Positions 19,197-26,697 of a DNA stretch of 64,000 nt are shown here, piece after piece; position 1 is the stretch's first letter, and each line of letters starts with the position of its first letter. The notes under the pieces are model-generated. The model did no database searches, had not been told where the DNA came from, and saw nothing but the letters and a program-made list of their open reading frames with translations. The position numbers and the translations under genes were made by a program. This stretch comes from Bradyrhizobium sp. CCBAU 53338 (lineage in GTDB: Bacteria > Pseudomonadota > Alphaproteobacteria > Rhizobiales > Xanthobacteraceae), in NCBI RefSeq assembly GCF_015291665.1, contig NZ_CP030048.1, forward strand, positions 1,178,001 through 1,242,000. Reading direction: 5' to 3'.

Positions 19197-19616
19197 ATGG
19201 CCGGATATTCCGGCAAACCGTTAGTGCAAAAGCTCGGCATCAAGCCGGGCTTTTGTATTTTTGTGGATGGGCTGTCCGTGGCCTATGGCGATCTCGTCGG
19301 CGGATTGCCTGACGACGTCAGGATCGCAAAGACCGCCAGGGCCCCGCTCGACCTGGTCCATGTCTTCGCGACCGAAGCAAAAGGCCTCGCCGCCAAGCTG
19401 CGCAGCTACCGCAAGGCGATCGCGCCCGACGGGATGATCTGGGCCTCTTGGCCGAAGAAGGCGTCAGGCGTTGCGACCGACGTCACCGAAGCCTTGGTGC
19501 GCGAAACCGCGCTCGCGAACGGCCTTGTCGATATCAATATCTGCGCCGTCGACGACATCTGGTCCGGCCTGAAGCTCGTGATCCCGGTGAAGGATCGCGC
19601 GAAGCAAGCGAAGTAG
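19197..19616 (+). CDS. DUF3052 domain protein
   Basis: A 139-residue cytoplasmic protein of the DUF3052 family, recognised by the N-terminal GYSGKPLVQKLGIKPG block and by PDGMIWASWPKKASGVATD with VRETALANGLVDINICAVDD. Function is not known. It starts 12 bases after ftsH. A strong hairpin with a following T-tract lies inside its first 22 codons, so read-through from ftsH may be limited. Confidence 0.82.
   Translation: MAGYSGKPLVQKLGIKPGFCIFVDGLSVAYGDLVGGLPDDVRIAKTARAPLDLVHVFATEAKGLAAKLRSYRKAIAPDGMIWASWPKKASGVATDVTEALVRETALANGLVDINICAVDDIWSGLKLVIPVKDRAKQAK
19227..19262 (+). terminator. Terminator-like hairpin inside DUF3052 coding start
   Basis: CAAAAGCTCGGC pairs with GCCGGGCTTTTG (12 bp, one G-U pair; loop ATCAA), then TATTTTT follows. 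It has the form of an intrinsic terminator 43 bases after the ftsH stop, but it overlaps codons 11-22 of the next gene. Confidence 0.6.
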
Positions 19617-19706
19617 CATCGGCCCGGTGGCGAACCCACGCCGCGGCTCCACGCTCCGTCATTGCGGAGGTGGATGCAGTTGCCGCCGTGACCTGACCCA
19701 CCCTTT

Positions 19707-20060
19707 TCACGACGCGAGACGAAGCCAGACGTCCTTGCTCGCCAGCGTGCCATCAGGCGTGGCGATCTCCAGATCCACGACGTGCAGGGAGCCGGGCCCG
19801 TAGATGTATTTGAGGTGCCAAATCAGGCCGAGGTCCGGCGTGATGACGAAGTCGTCGAGCCCGTCCGTGATCGCCCGGACGGCCTCGCGGTGCGTCAGGG
19901 GCGCCGAGAACATCGCGTCGATCAGATTGGCCAGGCTCATGCCCTCGACCAGCATCATCCGCGCGACGTCGTCACCATGAACCTGGCGGAGCGCAGATAC
20001 GATGACGGCGATTGCGTCCGGATTCTTCAACGACACGGAAAAACGAGCCTCCGGACCCAT
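19707..20060 (-). CDS. Hypothetical protein, 117 aa
   Basis: A 117-residue cytoplasmic protein of mixed, non-repetitive composition (SVSLKNPDAIAVIVSALRQV near the start, then HREAVRAITDGLDDFVITPD). No membrane segments or known motifs were seen. The ATG at 20060 lacks a clear ribosome-binding site, and an internal start is possible. The coding frame reads as a normal protein, so it is probably real, but I do not recognise the family. It is convergent with the DUF3052 gene. Confidence 0.6.
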   Translation of the reverse strand: MGPEARFSVSLKNPDAIAVIVSALRQVHGDDVARMMLVEGMSLANLIDAMFSAPLTHREAVRAITDGLDDFVITPDLGLIWHLKYIYGPGSLHVVDLEIATPDGTLASKDVWLRLAS

Positions 20061-20134
20061 GATGCCGGAGGCAGATCAATCTGCGCAAGCCGTTCGCAAA
20101 TGGTGTCGTGAACAGCTCGATCGCCGCCGCTTGC

Positions 20135-20356
20135 TCAGTGCCGGTGCTTCCAGTTGCCGCGGCCCAGATACCATCCGTAGTGATGCCCGCGATTGCCATG
20201 CCATCCATGACCATGCCCATGGCCGTGCCCGCCGCGGACCTGGATGACCGCATCGTCACCCGCCGGCGCGGGGGGAAGGCCGATCCTTGCTGAAGCGGGA
20301 TTGGCAATGACAAATAAGGAGACGAAAATTGCGGGAACTACCGGAAGGAAACGCAT
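20135..20356 (-). CDS. Small secreted Gly/His-rich protein
   Basis: A 73-residue protein with a signal peptide (MRFLPVVPAIFVSLFVIANP, cleavage after ASA) and a mature part of about 50 residues dominated by Gly, His, Trp and Arg (GGHGHGHGHGWHGNRGHHYG). GAGG lies about 7 bases before the ATG. The HGHGHG run could bind metal ions, but this is inference. Short proteins of this type are common in Bradyrhizobium and have no assigned function. Confidence 0.7.
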   Translation of the reverse strand: MRFLPVVPAIFVSLFVIANPASARIGLPPAPAGDDAVIQVRGGHGHGHGHGWHGNRGHHYGWYLGRGNWKHRH

Positions 20357-20404
20357 CTACGACCTCGCTCGACTTTGTTCGCAACAGCGGCGGACCGACC
20401 GCAG

Positions 20405-20434
20405 GAAAACGCCCGCCGGGAAAATCGGCGGGCG
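20405..20434 (-). terminator. Terminator after small repeat protein gene
   Basis: On the minus strand CGCCCGCCG pairs with CGGCGGGCG (9-bp perfect stem), followed by TTTTC. It lies 14 bases after the stop of the gene ending at 20448. Confidence 0.8.
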
Positions 20435-20447
20435 TCGGGGAATCTTG

Positions 20448-20720
20448 TTACCTCTTCGTGCTACCGCTCCCTGGGCTGGAAGCCGAGCCGGTCGTTTGAC
20501 CGGGCGCATAACCCGACGCGCCAGGCGAGCCGTTCTTGGAGCCTTTGGCCTGCATTTCGTGGCCGGGCGAATAGCTGGACGCGCCAGGGCTGCCGACTTT
20601 CGCGCCCTTGGTCTGCATCTCGTGGCCGGGGGTTTTGGTCGACGTGCTGTTCTGTGCAAGAGCTGCCGGCGCCGCCGCTGCCAGGCTGACCGCCGACAGC
20701 AAGATGATCGCAACCTTCAT
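20448..20720 (-). CDS. Small secreted repeat protein
   Basis: A 90-residue protein. A signal peptide MKVAIILLSAVSLAAAAPAA ends at ALA-Q (residue 23). The mature part carries a repeated unit of about 18-20 residues, PGHEMQTKGAKVGSPGASSY and PGHEMQAKGSKNGSPGASGY, and a Ser/Gly-rich tail. AAGGAGGAGA lies 7 bases before the ATG, one of the strongest ribosome-binding sites in the window, and a terminator follows, so strong expression is likely. The function is unknown. Confidence 0.8.
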   Translation of the reverse strand: MKVAIILLSAVSLAAAAPAALAQNSTSTKTPGHEMQTKGAKVGSPGASSYSPGHEMQAKGSKNGSPGASGYAPGQTTGSASSPGSGSTKR

Positions 20721-20955
20721 GGCTTTCTCCTCCTTATGGGCCCCCTTCCAACGAGCAGAATTTGATGGCGTTCCCAAATCAGGAAAAATATGCAAAAGCG
20801 TTGGCGCTGATCCATGACGGGCAGCCTCCCAACATCGGTGGAACTGCCTGTGCTTGGCGGACTGTCGGGCCATGGGGGAGGCCGCGAATGGCTGGTGCTG
20901 CTGCTTCAGCATGCTTCATGCCTGAAGCCGACATTTTCGTCCTGCCGCTGCGTCT

Positions 20956-22428
20956 TCACTTCGATGGCGCGGCGTCCTGATCGTCCCGCACATGCACCAC
21001 GGCGATCTTGTCCGCATACAGCCGTTTCCAACCCTTGATATGATCCAGGATCTGGGCCGCCGGTGAGTCCACCGTGAGCAGGGTCGCGTCGATCCTGTTC
21101 TCGTCGAGCATGCGCAACAGGCCCGAGACGTCGCGGCCGTCTTCGGCCGCAAAATAGTCCATCAGGAATTTTTCACCGTAGAGCTCCGATCGTCCGTCGA
21201 CGAAAGGCCTGATGTCGCGAACGATGAGATAGCCGCCAAAGCCGTAGGAGTTGAAGACGCGCGCGGCCTTGCGCTCGGCCAGCACGTCGACGGCCGCAAC
21301 CGGCGTCTGCGCCGTGGAGAATTCGAAGGTGTGATGTGCGGCAAAGGTCGCCGTCGCGCTTGCGGTCGCCAGCACGATCGCCATCGCGGCCAGCGCCGCC
21401 GGGGCGCCGGGCGCCATCCGCAAGCCGCGCGGTGCCTCTGACGCGGGCCGGATCCATCCGCTCAGTGGCTGCGCCAGCACCAGAGGGACGAGCACGCCGA
21501 AGGTCTCGATACTGCGGACATGCGCCAGCGCCATCCAGGTGGTGCCGAGGATCAGCAGCACGCGCGGCGGCGACAAGGTCAGGCCGCGCATCAGCGCCAG
21601 ACCGAGCAGCCCGAGCAGGGCGCCCGCGAACGGGCTGAAGGCGCTGAAATCGGCCGGACGCCATTCGGCGATGACGGAGAACGATTTGCCGAGGCTGAGG
21701 ATGCGGGCCGCGCCGAGCAGCGTGTCTATTCCGTAGGGCGTGCAGCAGCTCGCCGCCAAAGCGCCAAGCCCGAATGCGGCCCATTGCATCGCGAGCGCCA
21801 GCCGGCGCGGGGGCGCAGCGCGCCAGAGCGCTTCGAGGCCGATCGCGCCGGTCAAGGCGAGCCCGAGCACGAAGCCGCCGTGAAGATTGGCCCACAGCGC
21901 CATCAGCGGCAGCAGCAGGAAGGACGGCGCGCGGCCGCGATCGGCCGCCGCCATCAAGGCGCCGCTCCAGGCGACCATGACCGGCAGCGCCAGCACATGC
22001 GGGCGGGCCAGCAGATGCGGCGCGGCCAGCGTCATCGCCAGCAGGCAGAACACCAGCGCGTAAGGCAGGTCGAGATGCCGCTGCAGGAAGGCCAGCAGCA
22101 GCGCCATCGCCAGCGCGATCGCGGCGGCGGTGAGTACAACGGGCCCGGTCCAGCCCCACCAGGCATCGGCAATCGCGAACAGCACCTGCGACAGCCAGGA
22201 CGTCGAGAGCCAGACCTCGCCCTGGCGCGTCAGCGAATAGAGATCGGTCCAGGGGACAGTGCGATGATCGAGGATCCACTGGCCGACCTTGATCTGCCAG
22301 AGTGTGTCGGGATCGTGCAGCAGACTGTCGCCGCTCACCAGCAGCAGCAGGAAGCTTGCGGCCGCGATGCAGAGCGGCGCCAGATTGCGCTGCGCGCGCG
22401 CGATCGGAAGACTGGCCGCGATGCTCAT
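20956..22428 (-). CDS. GT-C-like polytopic membrane protein, copy 2
   Basis: A 490-residue inner-membrane protein with about ten hydrophobic segments between residues 15 and 370. The N-terminal loop DPDTLWQIKVGQWILDHRTV followed by W.D.YS.T..G..W.S.SWLSQ resembles the first extracytoplasmic loop of GT-C glycosyltransferases, including an Asp pair. The soluble C-terminus has FNSYGFGGYLIVRDIRPFVD and GRSELYGE, a motif seen in many uncharacterised GT-C-like proteins. It overlaps the upstream paralogue by 4 bases (ATGA), so the two are translated together. Substrate and donor are unknown. Confidence 0.75.
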   Translation of the reverse strand: MSIAASLPIARAQRNLAPLCIAAASFLLLLVSGDSLLHDPDTLWQIKVGQWILDHRTVPWTDLYSLTRQGEVWLSTSWLSQVLFAIADAWWGWTGPVVLTAAAIALAMALLLAFLQRHLDLPYALVFCLLAMTLAAPHLLARPHVLALPVMVAWSGALMAAADRGRAPSFLLLPLMALWANLHGGFVLGLALTGAIGLEALWRAAPPRRLALAMQWAAFGLGALAASCCTPYGIDTLLGAARILSLGKSFSVIAEWRPADFSAFSPFAGALLGLLGLALMRGLTLSPPRVLLILGTTWMALAHVRSIETFGVLVPLVLAQPLSGWIRPASEAPRGLRMAPGAPAALAAMAIVLATASATATFAAHHTFEFSTAQTPVAAVDVLAERKAARVFNSYGFGGYLIVRDIRPFVDGRSELYGEKFLMDYFAAEDGRDVSGLLRMLDENRIDATLLTVDSPAAQILDHIKGWKRLYADKIAVVHVRDDQDAAPSK

Positions 22429-23915
22429 GGCTTGGCCGGCGCGGCCGCGACTGCCGCGTCATCCCGCACGTGGATCACGGCGATGTTGTCGGCATAGAGC
22501 CGCTTCCAGCCCTTGATGTGATCGAGCACCTGGGCGGCGGGGCTATCGGCGACCAGCAGCGTGGCGTCGATCTTGTACTCTTCGAGCAGCCGCGTCAGGT
22601 TGTCGAGCTTCTTGACCTCGATCGCCTTGAAGAAATCCATCACGAACTTCTCGCCATAGAGCTCGGCGCGGCCGTCGACGAAGACGGGGATGTCGCGCGA
22701 GATCAGATAGCCGCCGAACTGGTAGGCGTTGAAGATGCGCTGCGCCTTGCGCTGCTGGAGCAGGTCGACGGCGGCCACCGGCGTCTGCTCCATCGTGAAG
22801 GTGAAGCGGTGATGCGACATGTAGATCGATGTCGAAGTCCAGGCCGCAGCCGCGATCATCAGGGCGCCCATGATCGTGACGTAGCGCGCCGCCCAGCTCT
22901 CGGTGGCTTGCGCATCGAACTGCGGCAGCGGCGACTTTTCGCCGAGCGGCTTGGCCAGCACCAGCGGCACCAGGAAGGCAAAGGCCTCGATGCTCCTGAC
23001 ATGGGTGAGGCCCATCCAGGTGAACAGCAGGATCAGCAGGATGCGCGGTGGCGACAGCGTGAGGCCACGGAAGAGGCCGATCGCGATCAGGCCGAGGATC
23101 GCGCCTTCGAAAGCCGAGAACGAGGCGAAATTCGCCGGCATCCATTCCGAGATGACCGACAGCAATTCGCCGAGATTGAGGATGTTGGTCGCACCCAGCA
23201 GGGTGCGCCAGCCATAGGGCGTGACGCAGGCGGCCGCCATGGCGGCGACGCCGAACAGAAACCAGCGCGCGAGGAGGCGGATTTGCTTGCCGGAATCGAG
23301 CGTCCAGATGGCTTCGAGCGCCATCGGGCCGATCAGCGCAAGGCCGAGCACGAAGCCGCCGTGCAAATTCGCCCATAGCGACATCAGCGGCAGCCAGACC
23401 CAGGACGGCGTCACCTTGCGGTCGGCCGCATTCATCAGCACGCCGACCCACGCGATCATGACCGGCAGCGCCAGCATGTGCGGGCGCGCCAGGATGTGGT
23501 GCAGAGACAGCAGCACCGCCAGCATCGCGAACAGCACCGAGCGCGGAATTTCGAGATGGGCATCGAGCAGGTAGACGAAGATCGCAACCGAGGCGGCGAT
23601 CGCGAGCGCGGTGAGGATCACCGGTCCCGCCCAGTCCCATTGCGAGTAGGAGGCCGAAAACAGAATCTGCGACAGCCACGACGTCGAGATCCAGGGCTCG
23701 CCCGGCCGCGTGAAGGAATAGAAGTCGGTGTAGGGCAGGGCGTGGTGATCGAGGATCCACTGGCCGATCTTGATCTGCCAGAACGAGTCGGAGTCCTGAA
23801 GCAGCGTATCGCCGACATGGAGGAAGAAGAGATAGGCGCCCGCGCCGACACACAGCGGTACCAGCGCGCGCGCGCGGCTCTGTACCGTGATGCTGTTGGT
23901 GAAGGAAAGGGACAT
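22425..23915 (-). CDS. GT-C-like polytopic membrane protein, copy 1
   Basis: A 496-residue paralogue of the downstream protein, alike along its whole length (DSDSFWQIKIGQWILDH; W.STSWLSQILF; LWANLHGGFVLGLALIG; AYQFGGYLISRDIPVFVDGR). It is a multi-spanning inner-membrane protein with a GT-C-like loop and a C-terminal soluble domain. It is first of a tandem pair coupled by an ATGA overlap. The pair arose by duplication but differs throughout, so the event is old. The Flp pilin and PAP2 genes lie nearby but I see no direct functional link. Confidence 0.75.
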   Translation of the reverse strand: MSLSFTNSITVQSRARALVPLCVGAGAYLFFLHVGDTLLQDSDSFWQIKIGQWILDHHALPYTDFYSFTRPGEPWISTSWLSQILFSASYSQWDWAGPVILTALAIAASVAIFVYLLDAHLEIPRSVLFAMLAVLLSLHHILARPHMLALPVMIAWVGVLMNAADRKVTPSWVWLPLMSLWANLHGGFVLGLALIGPMALEAIWTLDSGKQIRLLARWFLFGVAAMAAACVTPYGWRTLLGATNILNLGELLSVISEWMPANFASFSAFEGAILGLIAIGLFRGLTLSPPRILLILLFTWMGLTHVRSIEAFAFLVPLVLAKPLGEKSPLPQFDAQATESWAARYVTIMGALMIAAAAWTSTSIYMSHHRFTFTMEQTPVAAVDLLQQRKAQRIFNAYQFGGYLISRDIPVFVDGRAELYGEKFVMDFFKAIEVKKLDNLTRLLEEYKIDATLLVADSPAAQVLDHIKGWKRLYADNIAVIHVRDDAAVAAAPAKP

Positions 23916-24265
23916 GCCGCCTCGTCTTGTTTTTGTCGGGTGGACCGAGCGGGCGGCATTGGACCACGACGGTCATAACTTCCAGTAAACCGGCGGAACC
24001 AATCGAGGCTCTTGCGACAAGTGGATACCTGTTGGCGTCAGGCAAACACGTCGAAACAAGACGCCGTCTCGTGTCCTTGCAATTTAACCGATCGTTTTCA
24101 ATTTCGGTTTACCATCGGCGAATACATGCAATCCGTTCCGTGTTTACGCAGTCGAATTAACTGCGGCGCAAGTCTTTGCCCTTACGTTGAGTTCCATGGT
24201 CGGGCGGCGCTGGGAAGCCGAAGAGACCAGACCATTGAAGCCTCGTGTACCTTTTGGAGCAGTCT
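23916..24265. other. Intergenic region between membrane-protein pair and Flp pilin gene
   Basis: No gene is supported in these 350 bases. Bases about 24070-24160 are AT-rich for this genome and should hold the promoter of the pilin gene, but no clear -35/-10 pair stands out. Confidence 0.5.
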
Positions 24266-24430
24266 ATGAAGAACCTCGTTTCGCGTTTCGTGAAGGACGA
24301 ATCCGGCGCCACCGCCATCGAATACGGCCTGATCGCTGCCGGCATCGCGCTGGCGATCATCACCGTCGTCAACAACCTCGGCACCACGCTGAACACCAAG
24401 TTCGGCTCGATCTCGTCCAGCCTGAAGTAA
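24266..24430 (+). CDS. Flp/Fap-type pilin
   Basis: A 54-residue type IVb (Flp) pilin precursor. A short basic leader MKNLVSRFVKDESGATAIEY ends at the class III prepilin motif G/ATAIEYGLIA, processed by a CpaA-type peptidase. The hydrophobic helix GLIAAGIALAIITVVNNLG follows. GGAG lies 8 bases before the ATG and a strong terminator follows the stop, so it forms a single-gene transcript. No cpa/tad assembly genes are in the window; these must be elsewhere if the pilin is used. Confidence 0.92.
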   Translation: MKNLVSRFVKDESGATAIEYGLIAAGIALAIITVVNNLGTTLNTKFGSISSSLK

Positions 24431-24452
24431 GCTGAGACGAACTCAGAGTTCA

Positions 24453-24488
24453 AAGAGCCCCGTCCTCGGACGGGGCTCTTTTCGTTTG
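24453..24488 (+). terminator. Rho-independent terminator after pilin gene
   Basis: A 13-bp perfect stem, AAGAGCCCCGTCC with GGACGGGGCTCTT, loop TC, is followed by TTCGTTT. Confidence 0.9.
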
Positions 24489-24613
24489 GGACGGGGCATT
24501 GAAGGTCCCGCAGGATGGGGCAAAGCGAAGCGTGCCCACGTCACGTAGGTGGTGGGCACGGTGTACCCCCAGCGTCATTGCGAGTTTAGCACCGACGGCA
24601 CCTTACGGGAGTT

Positions 24614-25591
24614 CTAGCCGAGGCCAGGCTGCCAAACGGGCGATGCGTCCTTCGCAACGCTGTTCGCCGCGCGGCCCATCCACTCCAGATAGGCCTTCGC
24701 GGCCCAGATCGAGGCTGCCGCCAGCGCAATGCCGCCGGCAACGTCGACGATGTAATGCGCGCCGATGACAGGCGTTGCAGCGATCATCAACAGATTGAGT
24801 GCGGCCGCGATGCCGCCGATGCGGCGGACCGGCCACAGCGCCCACATGTAGAGCACGGCGGAGGCGGCGTGGAAGCTCGGGAACGAGACGATGCCGGACA
24901 GCTTGAACAATTGCAGTTCGTGCAGGCTGCCGTCGCGCAGCGCCAGGATGTCGCGCAATTGTCCGGCGTAAACAGCGGTGTTGACGTCGGGAAGCTGCGC
25001 GGCCGGCAATTGCAGTGCGTAATAGGTGCCGATCGCCGGCACCAGCGCCGAGATCGCGATGGTGACGGCGAGCGCAAGGCTCATCGCCAGCATGAACAAT
25101 TGCAGCCGTACGTAACGCGCGGTCAGCGCCAGCACGACGGGGACGCCGAGCAGCGGCCATTTGATCAGGCTGTAGCCGCGTGCGAGGACGTCCGCGAGCC
25201 AGGGATACTCGTTGACGAGGCGTGCGATCGGTTCTGGATCCAACCCGAGCGCGCGATCGACCGCGAGCAGCGCATGGTCCTGGAGCGGAAAACCCATCTT
25301 GCCGGCGACGTAGCTCAGCGGTCCGACGATGGCGCACGTCATGATGACCTGGCCGATCGTGCCGAGCGAGAAGATCAGTTTCGGATCGGCGAGATCGCCT
25401 CTGGCGATGCGGTGACGATAGGCGATGGCGACGAGGGACGCGGCGATCGCGAACGTGATGCCGTAGGCGACCGGCTCGAGCCTGAGGCCGGTGACGGAGA
25501 GTCCGAGCGCCAGCAGGCCACCCATGACTGCGATGGGAAGCCAGTTCAAATGAAAGAGCTGCCAGGCGATCTTGGCGTCCGTGTCGACCAT
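24614..25591 (-). CDS. PAP2-superfamily membrane phosphatase
   Basis: A 325-residue protein with about six to eight transmembrane segments. PAP2 (type 2 phosphatidic acid phosphatase) motifs are visible in the second half: SFPSFHAASAVLYMW corresponds to the PSGH-type motif 2, and GAHYIVDVAGG to motif 3 with the catalytic His and Asp. The layout resembles the AUR1/inositol-phosphotransferase-like branch. It probably dephosphorylates a lipid phosphate or transfers a lipid head group at the periplasmic face. The ATG at 25591 was chosen because the 41 upstream codons are cysteine/arginine-rich and unlike the family. Confidence 0.82.
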   Translation of the reverse strand: MVDTDAKIAWQLFHLNWLPIAVMGGLLALGLSVTGLRLEPVAYGITFAIAASLVAIAYRHRIARGDLADPKLIFSLGTIGQVIMTCAIVGPLSYVAGKMGFPLQDHALLAVDRALGLDPEPIARLVNEYPWLADVLARGYSLIKWPLLGVPVVLALTARYVRLQLFMLAMSLALAVTIAISALVPAIGTYYALQLPAAQLPDVNTAVYAGQLRDILALRDGSLHELQLFKLSGIVSFPSFHAASAVLYMWALWPVRRIGGIAAALNLLMIAATPVIGAHYIVDVAGGIALAAASIWAAKAYLEWMGRAANSVAKDASPVWQPGLG

Positions 25592-25762
25592 GCTGCACCG
25601 GGTTGGGTCGCAGCGACAGTCGCCGAGGCGCTTTAAGACCGCGGTAAGAATCGTGGTCAGCCGTTTACCAATCGATTCCCTGCAATTTGAGCTGTTTGCA
25701 GCGCAGCGTTGCAAGGTTCTTCCAAGCGTGACGCGCCACGCATTTGGTTCTTGTCATCCTCC

Positions 25763-25778
25763 CTGAATAGTTGTTCAG
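25763..25778. promoter_or_regulatory. Candidate TetR operator between PAP2 and TetR genes
   Basis: CTGAATA-GT-TGTTCAG is an inverted repeat with 6 of 7 arm positions symmetric, lying 88 bases before the TetR-family ATG and 172 bases before the divergent PAP2 start. The sequence form is common for TetR regulators. Confidence 0.4.
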
Positions 25779-25865
25779 TCCTTGCGGGGCGATTTGCAGC
25801 GAATTCGGTGACGAAGCGTTCGGCCGCGGGGCGTGCGGCAGGCGTGGTGGGACAGGAAGCGCGCC

Positions 25866-26546
25866 ATGGTTTATCGGCGGACGCATCAAGTGGTGAAGCG
25901 CCTTGCGGCTCGGCGCAGCGCCATCCTGGCGGCGGCAAGGGAAGCCGCAGCCGAAGGCGGCATGGCGGCGGTGCAGATCGCGCCGGTCGCGATCAGGGCC
26001 AATGTGGCGGCGGGCACGGTCTATCGCTATTTCCCTTCCAAGGCCGAGCTGATCTCCGAACTGATTTCCGAGGTCTCCCGCGACGAGCTCGCGGCCATCA
26101 GGCGCGCGGCCGACGCCGCGCCGGGGCCGTCCTCCGCGCTGGCAGCGGCCGTCACCACCGTGGCGGTCCATACTCTCTCGCAGCGCCGGCTGGCCTGGGG
26201 CATCCTGGCCGAGCCCGTCGATGTCGATGTCAGCGCCTCCCGCCTGGCCAGCCGCCGCGAGATCGCCGGTGAGATCGCCGCCCGGATCGACGCCGCGGTG
26301 CGCGCCGGCCATCTGCCGGCGCAGGACACGTCCCTGGCCGCAACCGCGCTGCTGGGCGCGCTGCACGAAGCCCTGGTCGGACCGCTGGCACCCGACAATC
26401 TCGAAGATCCCGCGAAGATGCGCGATGCGGTGCAGACCGTGACGCTGCTGGCGCTGCGCGCCGTCGGCGTCATGGACGCCCGCGCTCGTGGTCTCGTCGT
26501 GCAGCAGACGCTGCTGCCGACGACCAAGGCGCTGGTCGGGGCTTGA
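25866..26546 (+). CDS. TetR/AcrR-family transcriptional regulator
   Basis: A 226-residue regulator. The HTH lies at residues about 10-60 (RRSAILAAAREAAAEGGMAA, then RANVAAGTVYRYFPSKAELI). The C-terminal domain (HTLSQRRLAWGILAEPVDVD) matches the group of TetR proteins in which an EPVD segment is conserved; some act in fatty-acid or aromatic metabolism, but no ligand is evident. AGGA lies 8 bases before the chosen ATG. It is divergent from the PAP2 gene, which is a possible target. Confidence 0.88.
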   Translation: MVYRRTHQVVKRLAARRSAILAAAREAAAEGGMAAVQIAPVAIRANVAAGTVYRYFPSKAELISELISEVSRDELAAIRRAADAAPGPSSALAAAVTTVAVHTLSQRRLAWGILAEPVDVDVSASRLASRREIAGEIAARIDAAVRAGHLPAQDTSLAATALLGALHEALVGPLAPDNLEDPAKMRDAVQTVTLLALRAVGVMDARARGLVVQQTLLPTTKALVGA

Positions 26547-26697
26547 AATGTCGCTGCGGCACGGGCGGTGGCCTGACTGCGCTCAGGCCGTTGCCTGAGC
26601 ACGCCTTTTCGCAAGACCCGCGCGAAGCAGGCAGAATCAGCCGGCTACTGTGCATGGGGTTGTTTTGGCCGGCTTGGTCTGCGGCCTGCCGGCAGCC

